Notes: generated by a model not told the origin, from the sequence alone. 64,000 nt of DNA from Polaribacter sp. L3A8 (GCF_009796785.1 NZ_CP047026.1:3702501-3766500); one strand, 5' to 3'; shown: positions 44,260 through 52,349, counted from the stretch's first letter. Numbers and translations: made by a program.

Positions 44260-45603
44260 TTATTTAATTGGTAGGTTTAATGCGTTTTCTAATGTTGCTT
44301 TTTTAGCAATAACATCTAACATAGATTGAATGTAGTTTTGTTGTTGCGTATATAATTGGTTTTGTGCCTGTAGTAAATCGAAACTAGAAGAAATTCCTTC
44401 AAAGAATTTAATGCGTTGTTTTTTTTCTATTCTTTCTGCTAAACCAACATTTTTCTTTGCGGTTGCATAATTTTCTATAGTTAGCTGATAATCACTTTTT
44501 GCTGTTTCTGCTAATAAACTTAAACGTTGTTTGGTTTCTTGTAATCTTATATCTGCTGTTTCTAAAGCAATTTTTGCTTGTGCAGTTTTAGAACTTCTTT
44601 GTAAACTACTAAAAATAGGAATGTTTAAACTAACCCCTAATAAAGAAGAGTTAAACCAATTCTGTTCTTTTCTAAAGAAAGAAAAATCACTTGAATATGC
44701 TTGTGCTCCATAGTTTACGTAAGCAGATAAACTTGGTAGCGCTTTGCTTTTTTCTAATTTTACAAGTAATCTTTTAGACTCTCTGTTGTTTTCTGCAATT
44801 TTAAAGTCTATATGATCATTTACATTAAATTCATCAGCAATTAAGCCTAAGTTAATGTTTTTCTCAGCTAAAGAGTCTAAAGAGTCTGTTAATACAAGTT
44901 TTGTTTCAATAGGGCTTCCTAAAGAAAGGTTTAGCATTTTGTATGCAATGTCTTTCATTCTTTTAACACTATTCAACTGACTTTTTATATTTCCTAAGGT
45001 AATTTCTAGTTGCTCTACATCTTCCTCTTCATTAAATCCATTTTCGTAGATTTTTTTAGCATCGTGTAGGTTTTTTTCTAAAATTTCAATATTTCCATTA
45101 AAAATTTCAATACTACTTTCTGCCACTAGTACATTTCCATAAGCATTAATAACAGCCTCTCTAGTTAAGAACTCTGTTTTTTCATTTGCTTGTTTAGAAA
45201 TTTTTAAATAGGTTTTAGATGCTTGTAGGCCTACCAAGTAAGAACCATCAAATAATAACTGTTTTAAGGTTACTGTAGCACTTGTGTTTTGTTTTGGACT
45301 GAAAGTTACGGGTTCAAAAGTTCCTGGCGTTCCACCAACTAATTCTGCAGGCAACAAGGAAACTTGTTGTTTTAACCAATTGGTATAATCGATAGCTCCG
45401 TTAATTTGAGGTAAACCAGTTGCGGTTGTTTCCCAAACTTTTTCGGTTGCAGCTGTAATGTCATTTTTAGATGCTTTTGTATTGTAGCTACTTTCAATTG
45501 CAAAGGTTATGGCTTCATTTAGCGATAAGTGCATTGTTTTTTCTTGCGCATTTGTTATCAAGAAAAAGCAGGTGCTTATACAGGCTAGAATTAATTTTTT
45601 CAT
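44260..45603 (-). CDS. TolC family outer-membrane channel
   Basis: A 447-aa exported protein. The signal peptide (residues 1-19) precedes the repeat structure of TolC-type factors, with LSLNEAITFAIESSYNTKAS in the first and NARESKRLLVKLEKS-like helices in the second half. It forms the trimeric periplasmic tunnel and outer-membrane pore of the pump. It is the first structural gene after the tetR-type regulator, with 7 bp between them. Confidence 0.92.
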   Translation of the reverse strand: MKKLILACISTCFFLITNAQEKTMHLSLNEAITFAIESSYNTKASKNDITAATEKVWETTATGLPQINGAIDYTNWLKQQVSLLPAELVGGTPGTFEPVTFSPKQNTSATVTLKQLLFDGSYLVGLQASKTYLKISKQANEKTEFLTREAVINAYGNVLVAESSIEIFNGNIEILEKNLHDAKKIYENGFNEEEDVEQLEITLGNIKSQLNSVKRMKDIAYKMLNLSLGSPIETKLVLTDSLDSLAEKNINLGLIADEFNVNDHIDFKIAENNRESKRLLVKLEKSKALPSLSAYVNYGAQAYSSDFSFFRKEQNWFNSSLLGVSLNIPIFSSLQRSSKTAQAKIALETADIRLQETKQRLSLLAETAKSDYQLTIENYATAKKNVGLAERIEKKQRIKFFEGISSSFDLLQAQNQLYTQQQNYIQSMLDVIAKKATLENALNLPIK

Positions 45604-45610
45604 ATGGTTA

Positions 45611-46210
45611 TTATTTCAGTTTTAATTGGTTTTCTACTTGTTGTATTCCTTTTTCGGTGCAAATTCCTCGTAAATGATATTCTAAATAGTAGTTCATTAA
45701 TGTGTTCATAGAATATTTTGTTAATGGAAATAAATCTTTATCTTTTATACCTATCATTCCGTTAAAGTAAATTCTGGAGATAAACTCTAAATCTATAGAT
45801 TCTCTATATAACTTATTTTCAATCCCTTTTTTTAAGTTACTTATTACACAGTTTTGCATAACATGAAACTGTTTTTGTCTTAAAGTGGCATATATTTTAG
45901 GATAATATTTTTGAAGTTGATATTGTGGTGAAGATTTTTCGTCCTTTAAATTTTCTAATATTAACCTTTTTATAGAAAAAAGTTCGTTAATAGGGTTTAG
46001 GTCTAATGCACAAATACCATCAATACCACAACAAATAGTATTAAACATGTGTAAGGCTACAGCGTCTACAAGTTCGGTTTTATTCTTAAAGTACTTATAA
46101 ATAGTCTTCTTTGAAACTCCTAAAGAACTCGCAATTTCATCCATAGTGACACTCTTAAAGCCTAGGTTTAAGAAGAGTTCGTTTGATTTTTCTAATATTT
46201 TTTCTCTCAT
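45611..46210 (-). CDS. TetR/AcrR family regulator of the efflux operon
   Basis: A 199-aa repressor-type protein. The helix-turn-helix is in residues 1-50 (LFLNLGFKSVTMDEIASSLG, VSKKTIYKYFKNKTEL), and the rest is the ligand-binding helical domain. It is the first gene of the operon, with the efflux genes downstream. An operator-like palindrome sits on its own -33 box, so self-repression relieved by a pump substrate is the likely scheme. Confidence 0.93.
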   Translation of the reverse strand: MREKILEKSNELFLNLGFKSVTMDEIASSLGVSKKTIYKYFKNKTELVDAVALHMFNTICCGIDGICALDLNPINELFSIKRLILENLKDEKSSPQYQLQKYYPKIYATLRQKQFHVMQNCVISNLKKGIENKLYRESIDLEFISRIYFNGMIGIKDKDLFPLTKYSMNTLMNYYLEYHLRGICTEKGIQQVENQLKLK

Positions 46211-46220
46211 AATTCGAGCG

Positions 46221-46251
46221 CAAATGTACGAACGGAAACTTTAGAAACCAA
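46221..46251 (-). promoter_or_regulatory. Bacteroidota promoter for the tetR-efflux operon
   Basis: On the minus strand TTG (46251-46249), a 20-nt spacer and TACATTTG (46228-46221). The leader before the ATG at 46210 would be only a few nucleotides. Confidence 0.65.
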
Positions 46252-46266
46252 TTTAGTTTCCAAAGT
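46238..46266. promoter_or_regulatory. Candidate TetR operator over the -33 box
   Basis: ACTTTAGAAAC (46238-46248), a 7-nt spacer and GTTTCCAAAGT (46256-46266) form an 11-bp inverted repeat with one mismatch. The TTG -33 box lies in its spacer, so binding here would block the polymerase. Confidence 0.65.
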
Positions 46267-46337
46267 TTTAATTATTTTTTAACATTGGAATTATAAAGTA
46301 AAATTTCTTTACGTTATTTTTACAAAAAATTACAGAT

Positions 46338-47309
46338 TTGGACATTCTACATTATCAGAAAGATTTTATTAATTATTTAGAATCTAAAAAGTGGGTTAAT
46401 GAACCTAAAAATTTATATGAACCCATAGATTACATTATTAAATTAGGAGGTAAAAGAATGCGTCCTATTTTAACATTAATGGCAGCAGATATTTTTTCTG
46501 AATCATATGAAAAAGCAATGCCAGCTGCTTTAGCTGTTGAGGTTTTTCATAATTTCACTTTGATTCACGATGATATTATGGATGATGCTCCTTTAAGAAG
46601 GGGTAAAGAAACAGTGCACGAAAAATGGGATCTTAACACAGGTATTCTTTCGGGGGATGCAATGTTGATTTTAGCATATCAATATTTTGAAAATTATGAG
46701 CCTATCGTTTTTCAGAAATTGGCAAAATTATTTAGTAAAACAGCATTAGAAGTTTGTGACGGACAACAATTAGATGTCGATTTTGAAACCAGAAATGATG
46801 TAACTATTGATGAATATATCAATATGATTCGTTTAAAAACATCGGTTTTAGTAGCAGCGGCATTAAAAATGGGTGCTATTGTAGCAGAAACGAGTGATGA
46901 AAATGCAAACTTAATTTATGAATTTGGTTTAAACTTAGGGATTGCATTTCAATTGCAAGATGACTATTTAGATACTTTTGGGGATCCTAAGACTTTTGGG
47001 AAGCAAATCGGAGGTGACATTATAGAAAATAAGAAAACTTACATGTATTTAAAAGCTTTGGAAGTTGCGTCTGAGGATGATAAAAGAAAATTATATTTTT
47101 TTTATAACCAAAAAATTGAAGATAATTGGATAAAAATTAATGAGGTAACTCAAATTTTTGAACAAAACAATATCCCTGTTTTAATAAAAGAACAAATTAA
47201 AGATTATACAGAAAAAGCGTTTGAGACATTATTTTCAATGAATATATCTAAAGAAAACAAGCAGGGGCTAAGAAATTTTGGACTTTGGCTGATGAATAGA
47301 TCTGTTTAA
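46338..47309 (+). CDS. Polyprenyl (trans-isoprenyl) diphosphate synthase
   Basis: A 323-aa head-to-tail prenyltransferase. The first Asp-rich motif is HDDIMDDAPLRRG near residue 78, and the second is QLQDDYLDTFGD. A GGKRMRP block precedes them. Long-chain polyprenyl synthases of this type supply the tail of menaquinone; product length cannot be set by eye. The start codon is TTG (46338), since no ATG lies near, and the early sequence DILHYQKDFINYLESKKWVN fits the family start. The gene runs divergently from the tetR operon. Confidence 0.88.
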   Translation: MDILHYQKDFINYLESKKWVNEPKNLYEPIDYIIKLGGKRMRPILTLMAADIFSESYEKAMPAALAVEVFHNFTLIHDDIMDDAPLRRGKETVHEKWDLNTGILSGDAMLILAYQYFENYEPIVFQKLAKLFSKTALEVCDGQQLDVDFETRNDVTIDEYINMIRLKTSVLVAAALKMGAIVAETSDENANLIYEFGLNLGIAFQLQDDYLDTFGDPKTFGKQIGGDIIENKKTYMYLKALEVASEDDKRKLYFFYNQKIEDNWIKINEVTQIFEQNNIPVLIKEQIKDYTEKAFETLFSMNISKENKQGLRNFGLWLMNRSV

Positions 47310-47353
47310 TTAATTTTTTTAAAAAAAATATATAAATTATTCAAAATAAGTGT

Positions 47354-47361
47354 TACATTTG
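47354..47361 (+). promoter_or_regulatory. -7 box for tRNA-Met
   Basis: TACATTTG matches TAnnTTTG, 15 bp before the tRNA 5' end. Confidence 0.5.
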
Positions 47362-47375
47362 CAGCCAAATTATTC

Positions 47376-47449
47376 GGTCCCATAGCTCAGCTGGTTAGAG
47401 CATCTGACTCATAATCAGAGGGTCCTTGGTTCGAGCCCAAGTGGGACCA
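47376..47449 (+). tRNA. tRNA-Met (CAT anticodon)
   Basis: A 74-nt cloverleaf. The acceptor arms GGTCCCA and TGGGACC pair over seven bases, the D arm is AGCTCAGCTGGTTAGAGC, and the anticodon stem TCTGA/TCAGA encloses CTCATAA. The T arm contains GGTTCGAGCC. No CCA is encoded. The CAT anticodon fits elongator Met, with Ile2 (lysidine) the main alternative. Confidence 0.93.
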
Positions 47450-47452
47450 CTT

Positions 47453-47480
47453 AAAAGCACTCTTATAGAGTGCTTTTTTT
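47453..47480 (+). terminator. Terminator after tRNA-Met
   Basis: AAAAGCACTC pairs with GAGTGCTTTT (10-bp stem, 5-nt loop), followed by a T-run. Confidence 0.85.
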
Positions 47481-47504
47481 TTGTTTAAAACACATTTATT
47501 TAAT

Positions 47505-47512
47505 GTTTTACC
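47505..47512. repeat. Left 8-bp target-site duplication of the insertion sequence
   Basis: GTTTTACC directly precedes the left end, and the identical bases follow the right end at 49011-49018. Confidence 0.88.
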
Positions 47513-47513
47513 G

Positions 47514-47656
47514 GATCAAGTCAAAAAGTTGTGGGATTTAAGAATTACGCAAAAATAGTAGTAAGTCTATATAAGAAAAAATCGGAGATCAAGTCAAAAA
47601 GTTGTGGGATTTAAGAATTACGCAAAAATAGTAGTAAGTCTATATAAGAAAAAATC
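47514..47656. repeat. 70-bp tandem duplication of the insertion-sequence left end
   Basis: Bases 47514-47583 and 47587-47656 are identical over 70 bp with a 3-bp GGA between. Each copy carries the left terminal repeat and the last codons of the transposase. Confidence 0.9.
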
Positions 47657-48586
47657 CACATTTCTGACGCCTCTAAACTGTACTCTAAAGGCTTTAAATT
47701 TTAGCATTGAATGATTCTGCTGATGCATTCGTACTTCGATTATCAAAATAGTTTAAGATGTTTTTATAATGTATCGACATCGTTCTAGCTATAGTGTTGA
47801 AGCTTTTAAAGTGTGCCTGTCTTACTTTTTCATCCCATTTAGCAAGTCTTATAAGTGCTGATGTTTTGTCTGTAGTGTTATTGAATATCCAAGATAGATT
47901 TTGACATAACTTGTATGCTTTCTCTATATCAGGATATTTTTCAAACAATATTTCTGCTCTTATAGATTGATTTTTAGTCCATTTACTACTTGATTTATAT
48001 AATAGATATCTGCTTCTAGCTAATAGTTGTTTGAGTGTATCTCCATTTGGTAATAGTTTTTGGGTGTATTTTAAAGATTTACTTCTGGCGTTTTCAATGG
48101 CATCATTCTCAACATCAATCGCTTCCCACCGATGTTTAATTCTTATTTCTTGCAGTGCATCTAATGCTAATTTTTGCACATGAAAACGATCTATTACTAA
48201 GGCAGCGTTTGGAAAGGATTTCTTGACTATAAGCCCCATATTTCCTGCCATATCCAAGGTTACTTCCCTGACTTTCTTCCTATGTTTTAAAGGAATTTTA
48301 TGAAGTATTTTTATGACAACTTCAGCTTTAGTTCCTTTGATCATGGCTACTATTGCTCCTTTCTTTCCTTTAGCTAATTTATTTGTTATTATGGTATATA
48401 AATCACCGTTAGAAAAGGCAGTTTCATCAAGTGATAAGTGAGTCCTAAATTCTTTGCAAACAATAACCAGTCTGTTGCGTGCTTCTGTTGATCCCAAGCT
48501 TTAAAATCACTTAAATAATCCTTATACTGTCTTTGTAAACTTCTGGGATTTACCCGTAGAAATTAGCTACAGTACTAGTGCTAGTG
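47583..48586 (-). pseudogene. ISAon1-type transposase, frameshifted
   Basis: The longest open part (48497-47694) encodes a DDE-like region with LSLDETAFSNGDLYTIITNK, AALVIDRFHVQKLALDALQE and NILNYFDNRSTNASAESFNA. Read through a neighbouring frame, the upstream sequence gives FYG-VNPRSLQRQYKDYLSDFKA, and the downstream one gives AFRVQFRGVRNVDFFLYRLT, TIFA and a stop. Restoring one base near 48553 and one near 48443, and removing one near 47697, would give one full-length ORF. Two of the three changes lie in short homopolymers, but the neighbouring host genes are intact, so genuine decay is likely. Confidence 0.82.
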
Positions 48587-48592
48587 GCGTTA

Positions 48593-48943
48593 TTACTGAC
48601 TGATATCTTTTAAAAAAGCAGCAAATTCACTAGTTATTCTAGTGCCTTTTGCTACTAATTGCCAATCTCTAGTAACCACTTTTTTAGAATTTTCCTCAAC
48701 CCAACGTCGTCTAATAACGTGTAGAAAAACGTTTTTACCTCGAATTGGGAAATCTTGAACAGTAGCTTCAGGAAAGAAACCTTTAGAATTTAATTTAAGT
48801 GCTTTGAATTCTTCAGGAATCGTATTTAATTCTGTGAAATGGAAATGAAGTTCTCCATTTTTAACTTCGTGCTTAGTTAGTTTAAAATAGTCAACAAGAA
48901 TTTCTGGTAATAATAGTTTTGTTAGTTCAATTGAAGTATCCAA
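48593..48943 (-). CDS. ISAon1-type transposase N-terminal region protein
   Basis: A 116-aa protein at the head of the element, starting 67 bp inside the right end. It has the family pattern FHFTELNTIPEEFKALKLNS, FFPEATVQDFPIRGKNVFLH and RRRWVEENSKKVVTRDWQLV, typical of the first ORF of ISAon1-type elements. The reading frame is complete and ends ISQ before the second ORF. It is thought to help the transposase bind the ends. With the second ORF broken it is probably non-functional. Confidence 0.85.
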   Translation of the reverse strand: MDTSIELTKLLLPEILVDYFKLTKHEVKNGELHFHFTELNTIPEEFKALKLNSKGFFPEATVQDFPIRGKNVFLHVIRRRWVEENSKKVVTRDWQLVAKGTRITSEFAAFLKDISQ

Positions 48944-49010
48944 AATAGAGGTTTATTAGACTGTAAAGTTCATGCTTTTTAATTTACTCCACAACTTTTT
49001 GTGTTGATCC

Positions 49011-49018
49011 GTTTTACC
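49011..49018. repeat. Right 8-bp target-site duplication of the insertion sequence
   Basis: GTTTTACC follows the right end and is identical to 47505-47512. Confidence 0.88.
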
Positions 49019-49600
49019 TTTCTTTTTACATTTTCGATACCTTATAGATTCGTATGTTTTTGATCCTAGATTGATGCCTCAATTTATTCGGTATCAATTT
49101 ACGAAGTAGTATTTTTAATATGCTTATTCAAAACTAACCATAAGTCACTCTTATTTTCTGTTTTTCTTCCCGTTTACTCTGTTTGTTTGTTAATTGTTTA
49201 GTTATCATTAGTCTAGATCTAATAATATGAGCCAGATATCATATTCCAAATTGGAAATAACTGAATGATAAGATGTATGGGGTGAAATTGTAATTTAATA
49301 ATTAAAATAAGCTAACCCTAGTGCTTACCACTAGAACTCATTCTTTTTTTTTGATTATTAGTATGATTATGAAAAAAAAATAAAATTATTTTTAAAACAG
49401 GAGAAAAAAAATGTAATTAATAAAGAAAAGTCTATATATTTGCCGAATAAATTTTTAGATACTATTTTGATATCCAAAATAGTTAATTATTTTAAGTAGT
49501 TATAAAAGAGGTTTTTGTAGTCGTTTGGGTTATACCAAATCAGATCACTTTAGTTTTTTTTATTTCTTTTATTGTTAAAAGTTTTTTTTATATTTGTTAT
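49019..49600. other. Long intergenic stretch rich in inverted repeats
   Basis: No gene is visible. It contains TTCCAA-A-TTGGAA (49244-49256), CTAGTG-CTTAC-CACTAG (49318-49334), ACTATTTTG-ATATC-CAAAATAGT (49461-49483), and two -7 boxes, TATATTTG at 49435-49442 and 49589-49596. It could hold regulatory sites or an unannotated small RNA ahead of the surface-peptide gene. Confidence 0.45.
49589..49596 (+). promoter_or_regulatory. -7 box upstream of the PID-CTERM-like gene
   Basis: TATATTTG matches TAnnTTTG, 51 bp before the ATG at 49648 and 4 bp before an ATG that opens a 16-codon leader frame. Confidence 0.45.
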
Positions 49601-49651
49601 ATGAAAGAAAAAAGTAATAATAAAATTTTAATCTGGGGGGGTATAAAATGA
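49601..49651 (+). CDS. Possible 16-codon leader peptide overlapping the next start
   Basis: ATG 49601 opens a frame reading MKEKSNNKILIWGGIK and stops at TGA 49649-49651. The TGA overlaps the ATG of the PID-CTERM-like gene as ATGA, and the frame crosses a run of seven G. This would allow coupled translation. It is only a geometric observation, and the frame may be accidental. Confidence 0.3.
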   Translation: MKEKSNNKILIWGGIK

Positions 49652-49827
49652 AAAACAAAAGATATTTTGCATTAATTATAATGCTAGCAATTACAAGTAT
49701 AGGTATAGCACAAGGTCCACCGGGTTTAGGTCCACCTTCGCCACCGGGATTACCAATAGATGGTGGTCTACTTTTTTTAGTTATTTCGGGTGTTTTATAC
49801 GGTGTAAAAAAGAAATTTAAGAATTAG
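49648..49827 (+). CDS. PID-CTERM-like short surface peptide
   Basis: A 59-codon frame, ATG 49648 to TAG 49825-49827. The product has a signal peptide (MKNKRYFALIIMLAITSIGIA, cut near Ala-21/Gln-22), a Pro/Gly-rich linker GPPGLGPPSPPGL, the motif PIDGG (about residues 35-40), a hydrophobic segment and a basic tail KKKFKN. That tripartite C-terminus resembles the short Bacteroidota proteins named PID-CTERM, proposed exosortase targets. The exosortase is not in this window. Its 3' end overlaps the convergent ribE gene by 11 bp. Confidence 0.75.
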   Translation: MKNKRYFALIIMLAITSIGIAQGPPGLGPPSPPGLPIDGGLLFLVISGVLYGVKKKFKN

Positions 49828-50401
49828 TTAGTCTACTAACATATTTTCCAATAACATCAAATTCTAAGTTAACACAATCATTTTGTTTAAGAGACATAAA
49901 GGTTGTGTTTTCTTTTGTATATGGTATTATAGCTACACTAAATTCATTTTGTTTAGAATTAACTACCGTTAAGCTTACGCCGTTAACAGTTATAGAACCT
50001 TTTTCTATAGTTATATTTTTATTGGAAGAGTCGTAATTAAAAGTAAAAATGGTACTTCCATTGTCATTTTTAATATTTATACAAGTTGCTGTTTGGTCTA
50101 CATGGCCTTGCACAATATGACCATCTAATCGGTCACCTAATTTCATTCCACGTTCTAAGTTAACAGAATCTGTTTCCACTAAATTGCCAATATTTGTTTT
50201 ATTTAAGGTTTCTTTAATAGCTGTAACGGTATATTCATCATTATGTATTGCTACAACAGTTAGGCAAACTCCATTGTGAGCAACGCTTTGATCTATCTTT
50301 AATTCATTTGTAAAATTACTTCTTACAGTTAAATGAATATTATCTTGTTCTTTAGTGATGTTTGTTATTGTGCCAAGTGTTTCTATAATTCCGGTAAACA
50401 T
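49817..50401 (-). CDS. ribE: Riboflavin synthase alpha chain
   Basis: A 194-aa enzyme that dismutates two 6,7-dimethyl-8-ribityllumazine molecules into riboflavin. Two lumazine-binding beta-barrel domains are visible: residues 1-95 (MFTGIIETLGTI, SVAHNGVCLTVVAI) and 96-194 (GHIVQGHVDQTATC, GSITVNGVSLTVV). It is divergent from pdxA with a 59-bp gap, and its 3' end overlaps the small surface-peptide gene by 11 bp. Other rib genes are outside the window. Confidence 0.95.
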   Translation of the reverse strand: MFTGIIETLGTITNITKEQDNIHLTVRSNFTNELKIDQSVAHNGVCLTVVAIHNDEYTVTAIKETLNKTNIGNLVETDSVNLERGMKLGDRLDGHIVQGHVDQTATCINIKNDNGSTIFTFNYDSSNKNITIEKGSITVNGVSLTVVNSKQNEFSVAIIPYTKENTTFMSLKQNDCVNLEFDVIGKYVSRLTNS

Positions 50402-50417
50402 ATTTGTAAAATTTAGT

Positions 50418-50425
50418 TACTTTTG
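50418..50425 (+). promoter_or_regulatory. -7 box upstream of pdxA
   Basis: TACTTTTG matches TAnnTTTG 35 bp before the ATG at 50461. The nearest TTG is too close for a -33 box. Confidence 0.42.
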
Positions 50426-50460
50426 TAGTATTCAAAAATAGGAATAATAGAAGAGTTACT

Positions 50461-51495
50461 ATGAATAAATCTGATAAAATTATAGTTGGTATTTCAGTAG
50501 GAGATTTAAATGGAATAGGTTTAGAGGTAATTCTAAAAACTTTTCAAGACAAAAGAATGCTAGATTTTTGTACACCAGTCCTTTTTGGTAGTACAAAAGT
50601 AGTTTCTTATCATAAAAAAGCTCTAATGTCTGAAACTCCCGTTCATGGTATTACTTCTTTAAATCAAGTTAATCATAATAAGATTAATGTATTAAATATT
50701 TGGAAAGAAGATGTTTCTGTTGAGTTAGGGAAAGCTACTAAAGAATCTGGTGAGTATGCTGCCAAATCATTAGAAGCAGCTGTTGCTTGTTTAAAAGATA
50801 AAACGATTGATGTTTTATTAACAGCACCTATTAATAAGGAAACCATACAGTCGGAAACTTTTAATTTTCCTGGACACACAGAATATTTAGAAGATAAACT
50901 TGATGGAAAAAGTTTAATGATTTTAATGACTGATGCTTTAAGGATTGGTTTAATAACAGGTCATATTCCCATTTCTAAAGTAGCAGAGTCTATTACTCCA
51001 GCTTTAATTAAAGAAAAAGTAGCTACGATGTATACTTCTTTAGTGCAAGATTTCGGAATTAATAAGCCTAAGATAGCAGTATTATCGTTAAATCCTCATT
51101 GTGGAGATAAAGGCGTTATTGGGGTAGAAGATGATGAAATTATAAAGCCTACAGTTGATGAAATTAAGGCGACTGGTAAGTTGGTTTTTGGGCCTTATGC
51201 AGCAGATGGATTTTTTGGTTCTGAAACTTATAAGCAGTTTGATGGTGTTTTGGCAACCTATCATGATCAAGGATTAGCTCCTTTTAAAGCATTGTCTTTT
51301 GGTAATGGCGTTAATTTTACAGCAGGCTTAAGTGAGGTTAGAACTTCTCCGGATCATGGTACAGGCTTTGATATAGCTGGAAAAAACATTGCAAACCCTT
51401 CTTCTTTTAAGGAAGCTTTGTTTACTGGAATTCAAATTTATAAGACAAGAAAAGAATATAAAGAGCTTTCAGAAAAACCTCTTTTAGTAAAGTAA
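50461..51495 (+). CDS. pdxA: 4-hydroxythreonine-4-phosphate dehydrogenase
   Basis: A 344-aa NAD-dependent enzyme of the DXP-dependent pyridoxal phosphate pathway. PdxA motifs are clear: VGISVGDLNGIGLEVILKTF at the start, TAPINKETIQ, GHTEYLEDKL, and the metal-binding His/Asp region (YHDQGLAPFKALSFGNGVNF with TSPDHGTGFDIAG). It has its own -7 box and is followed by the DUF177-rpmF operon, which has a separate promoter. Confidence 0.95.
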   Translation: MNKSDKIIVGISVGDLNGIGLEVILKTFQDKRMLDFCTPVLFGSTKVVSYHKKALMSETPVHGITSLNQVNHNKINVLNIWKEDVSVELGKATKESGEYAAKSLEAAVACLKDKTIDVLLTAPINKETIQSETFNFPGHTEYLEDKLDGKSLMILMTDALRIGLITGHIPISKVAESITPALIKEKVATMYTSLVQDFGINKPKIAVLSLNPHCGDKGVIGVEDDEIIKPTVDEIKATGKLVFGPYAADGFFGSETYKQFDGVLATYHDQGLAPFKALSFGNGVNFTAGLSEVRTSPDHGTGFDIAGKNIANPSSFKEALFTGIQIYKTRKEYKELSEKPLLVK

Positions 51496-51515
51496 AAAAC
51501 TTTTGACAGAAAAGA

Positions 51516-51544
51516 TTGTAAAATAATAAATTTTTATATCTTTG
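51516..51544 (+). promoter_or_regulatory. Strong promoter of the DUF177-rpmF operon
   Basis: TTG at 51516-51518, an 18-nt spacer and TATCTTTG at 51537-51544 give both boxes. The predicted leader before the ATG at 51567 is about 16 nt. Confidence 0.7.
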
Positions 51545-51566
51545 CACGCTTAATTGATATTTGGAA

Positions 51567-52103
51567 ATGAAAGACTTAAAGGAGTTCGACATACAGTTTG
51601 TAGGATTAAAAGAAGGAATTCATTTATTTGAATATGAAATTAATAATACGTTCTTTAATGTTTTTAATTTTGATGAATTTGAAAGTTCATCAATTAAAAT
51701 ATCGTTAAATTTTATAAAGAAGAGTACATTATTAGAGTTAAGTTTTACTGCCAATGGGTATGTAGAGGTACCTTGTGATGTTTCTAACGAACTTTATAAG
51801 CAAGATGTTCAAGCAGTTTTACCATTAGTTGTAAACTTTGGACCAGAATTTAATGATGAAAACGAGGAAATTTTAATATTACCTCATGAAGCGTATGAGT
51901 TTAGTGTAGCTCAATATATTTATGAACTAATAATATTGTCGGTTCCTAATAAAAGAGTTCATCCAAAAGTTTTAGACGGAACTATGGATTCTGAAGCATT
52001 AAATAAGTTAAGAGAGTTAGAAATAAAAGAAGTAAAGACTGTTGAAGAGACAGACCCAAGGTGGGATAAATTAAAGAATTTAATAACAGAAAAAAAGACA
52101 TAA
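51567..52103 (+). CDS. DUF177/YceD-family protein
   Basis: A 178-aa acidic protein that starts [24 protein letters not shown] two codons upstream is also open, but the ATG at 51567 fits the promoter. YceD/DUF177 proteins precede rpmF in most bacteria, and some evidence links them to 23S rRNA or large-subunit assembly. The conserved block with [20 protein letters not shown] has a single Cys. rpmF begins one base after the stop, so the pair is co-translated. Confidence 0.88.
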   Translation: MKDLKEFDIQFVGLKEGIHLFEYEINNTFFNVFNFDEFESSSIKISLNFIKKSTLLELSFTANGYVEVPCDVSNELYKQDVQAVLPLVVNFGPEFNDENEEILILPHEAYEFSVAQYIYELIILSVPNKRVHPKVLDGTMDSEALNKLRELEIKEVKTVEETDPRWDKLKNLITEKKT

Positions 52104-52104
52104 A

Positions 52105-52302
52105 ATGGCACATCCTAAGAGAAAAATATCCAAAACTAGAAGAGACAAAAGGAGAACTCATTATAAGGCATCTTATCAGCAAATTGCTACAGATCCTACA
52201 ACAGGAGAATCTCACTTATACCACAGAGCTCACTGGCACGAAGGTAAATTATACTATAGAGGACAGATCGTCTTAGAATCGGCGTCTGCAGTAGAAGCAT
52301 AA
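52105..52302 (+). CDS. rpmF: Ribosomal protein L32 (bL32)
   Basis: A 65-aa basic protein of the large ribosomal subunit. The N-terminal [20 protein letters not shown] is the L32 signature; zinc cysteines are absent, as in the C-minus form. It directly follows the DUF177 gene and ends before a terminator. fabH follows with its own -7 box. Confidence 0.97.
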   Translation: MAHPKRKISKTRRDKRRTHYKASYQQIATDPTTGESHLYHRAHWHEGKLYYRGQIVLESASAVEA

Positions 52303-52320
52303 AAGAATCAAAAGTTTTCT

Positions 52321-52349
52321 AAAAACCCTCATTAATTGAGGGTTTTTTT
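52321..52349 (+). terminator. Terminator after rpmF
   Basis: AAAACCCTCA pairs with TGAGGGTTTT (10-bp stem, small loop), followed by seven T. Confidence 0.85.

Larger units (their letters stand above)
47513..49010 (-). mobile_element. ISAon1-type insertion sequence, decayed
   Basis: A 1498-bp element bounded by imperfect inverted ends (GGATCAAGTCAAAAAGTTGT at left; at right, read on the other strand, GGATCAACACAAAAAGTTGT) and flanked by 8-bp GTTTTACC duplications. The minus strand encodes a transposase in two parts, an N-terminal region protein and a DDE-type ORF. The second is broken by three one-base changes (about 48553, 48443 and 47697), so the copy is probably inactive. The left end is partly duplicated. 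Confidence 0.88.

Noticed and set aside
47513..49010. Larger mobile island around the insertion sequence
   Set aside because: The target duplications close at the element ends, and neighbouring genes are ordinary chromosomal genes.
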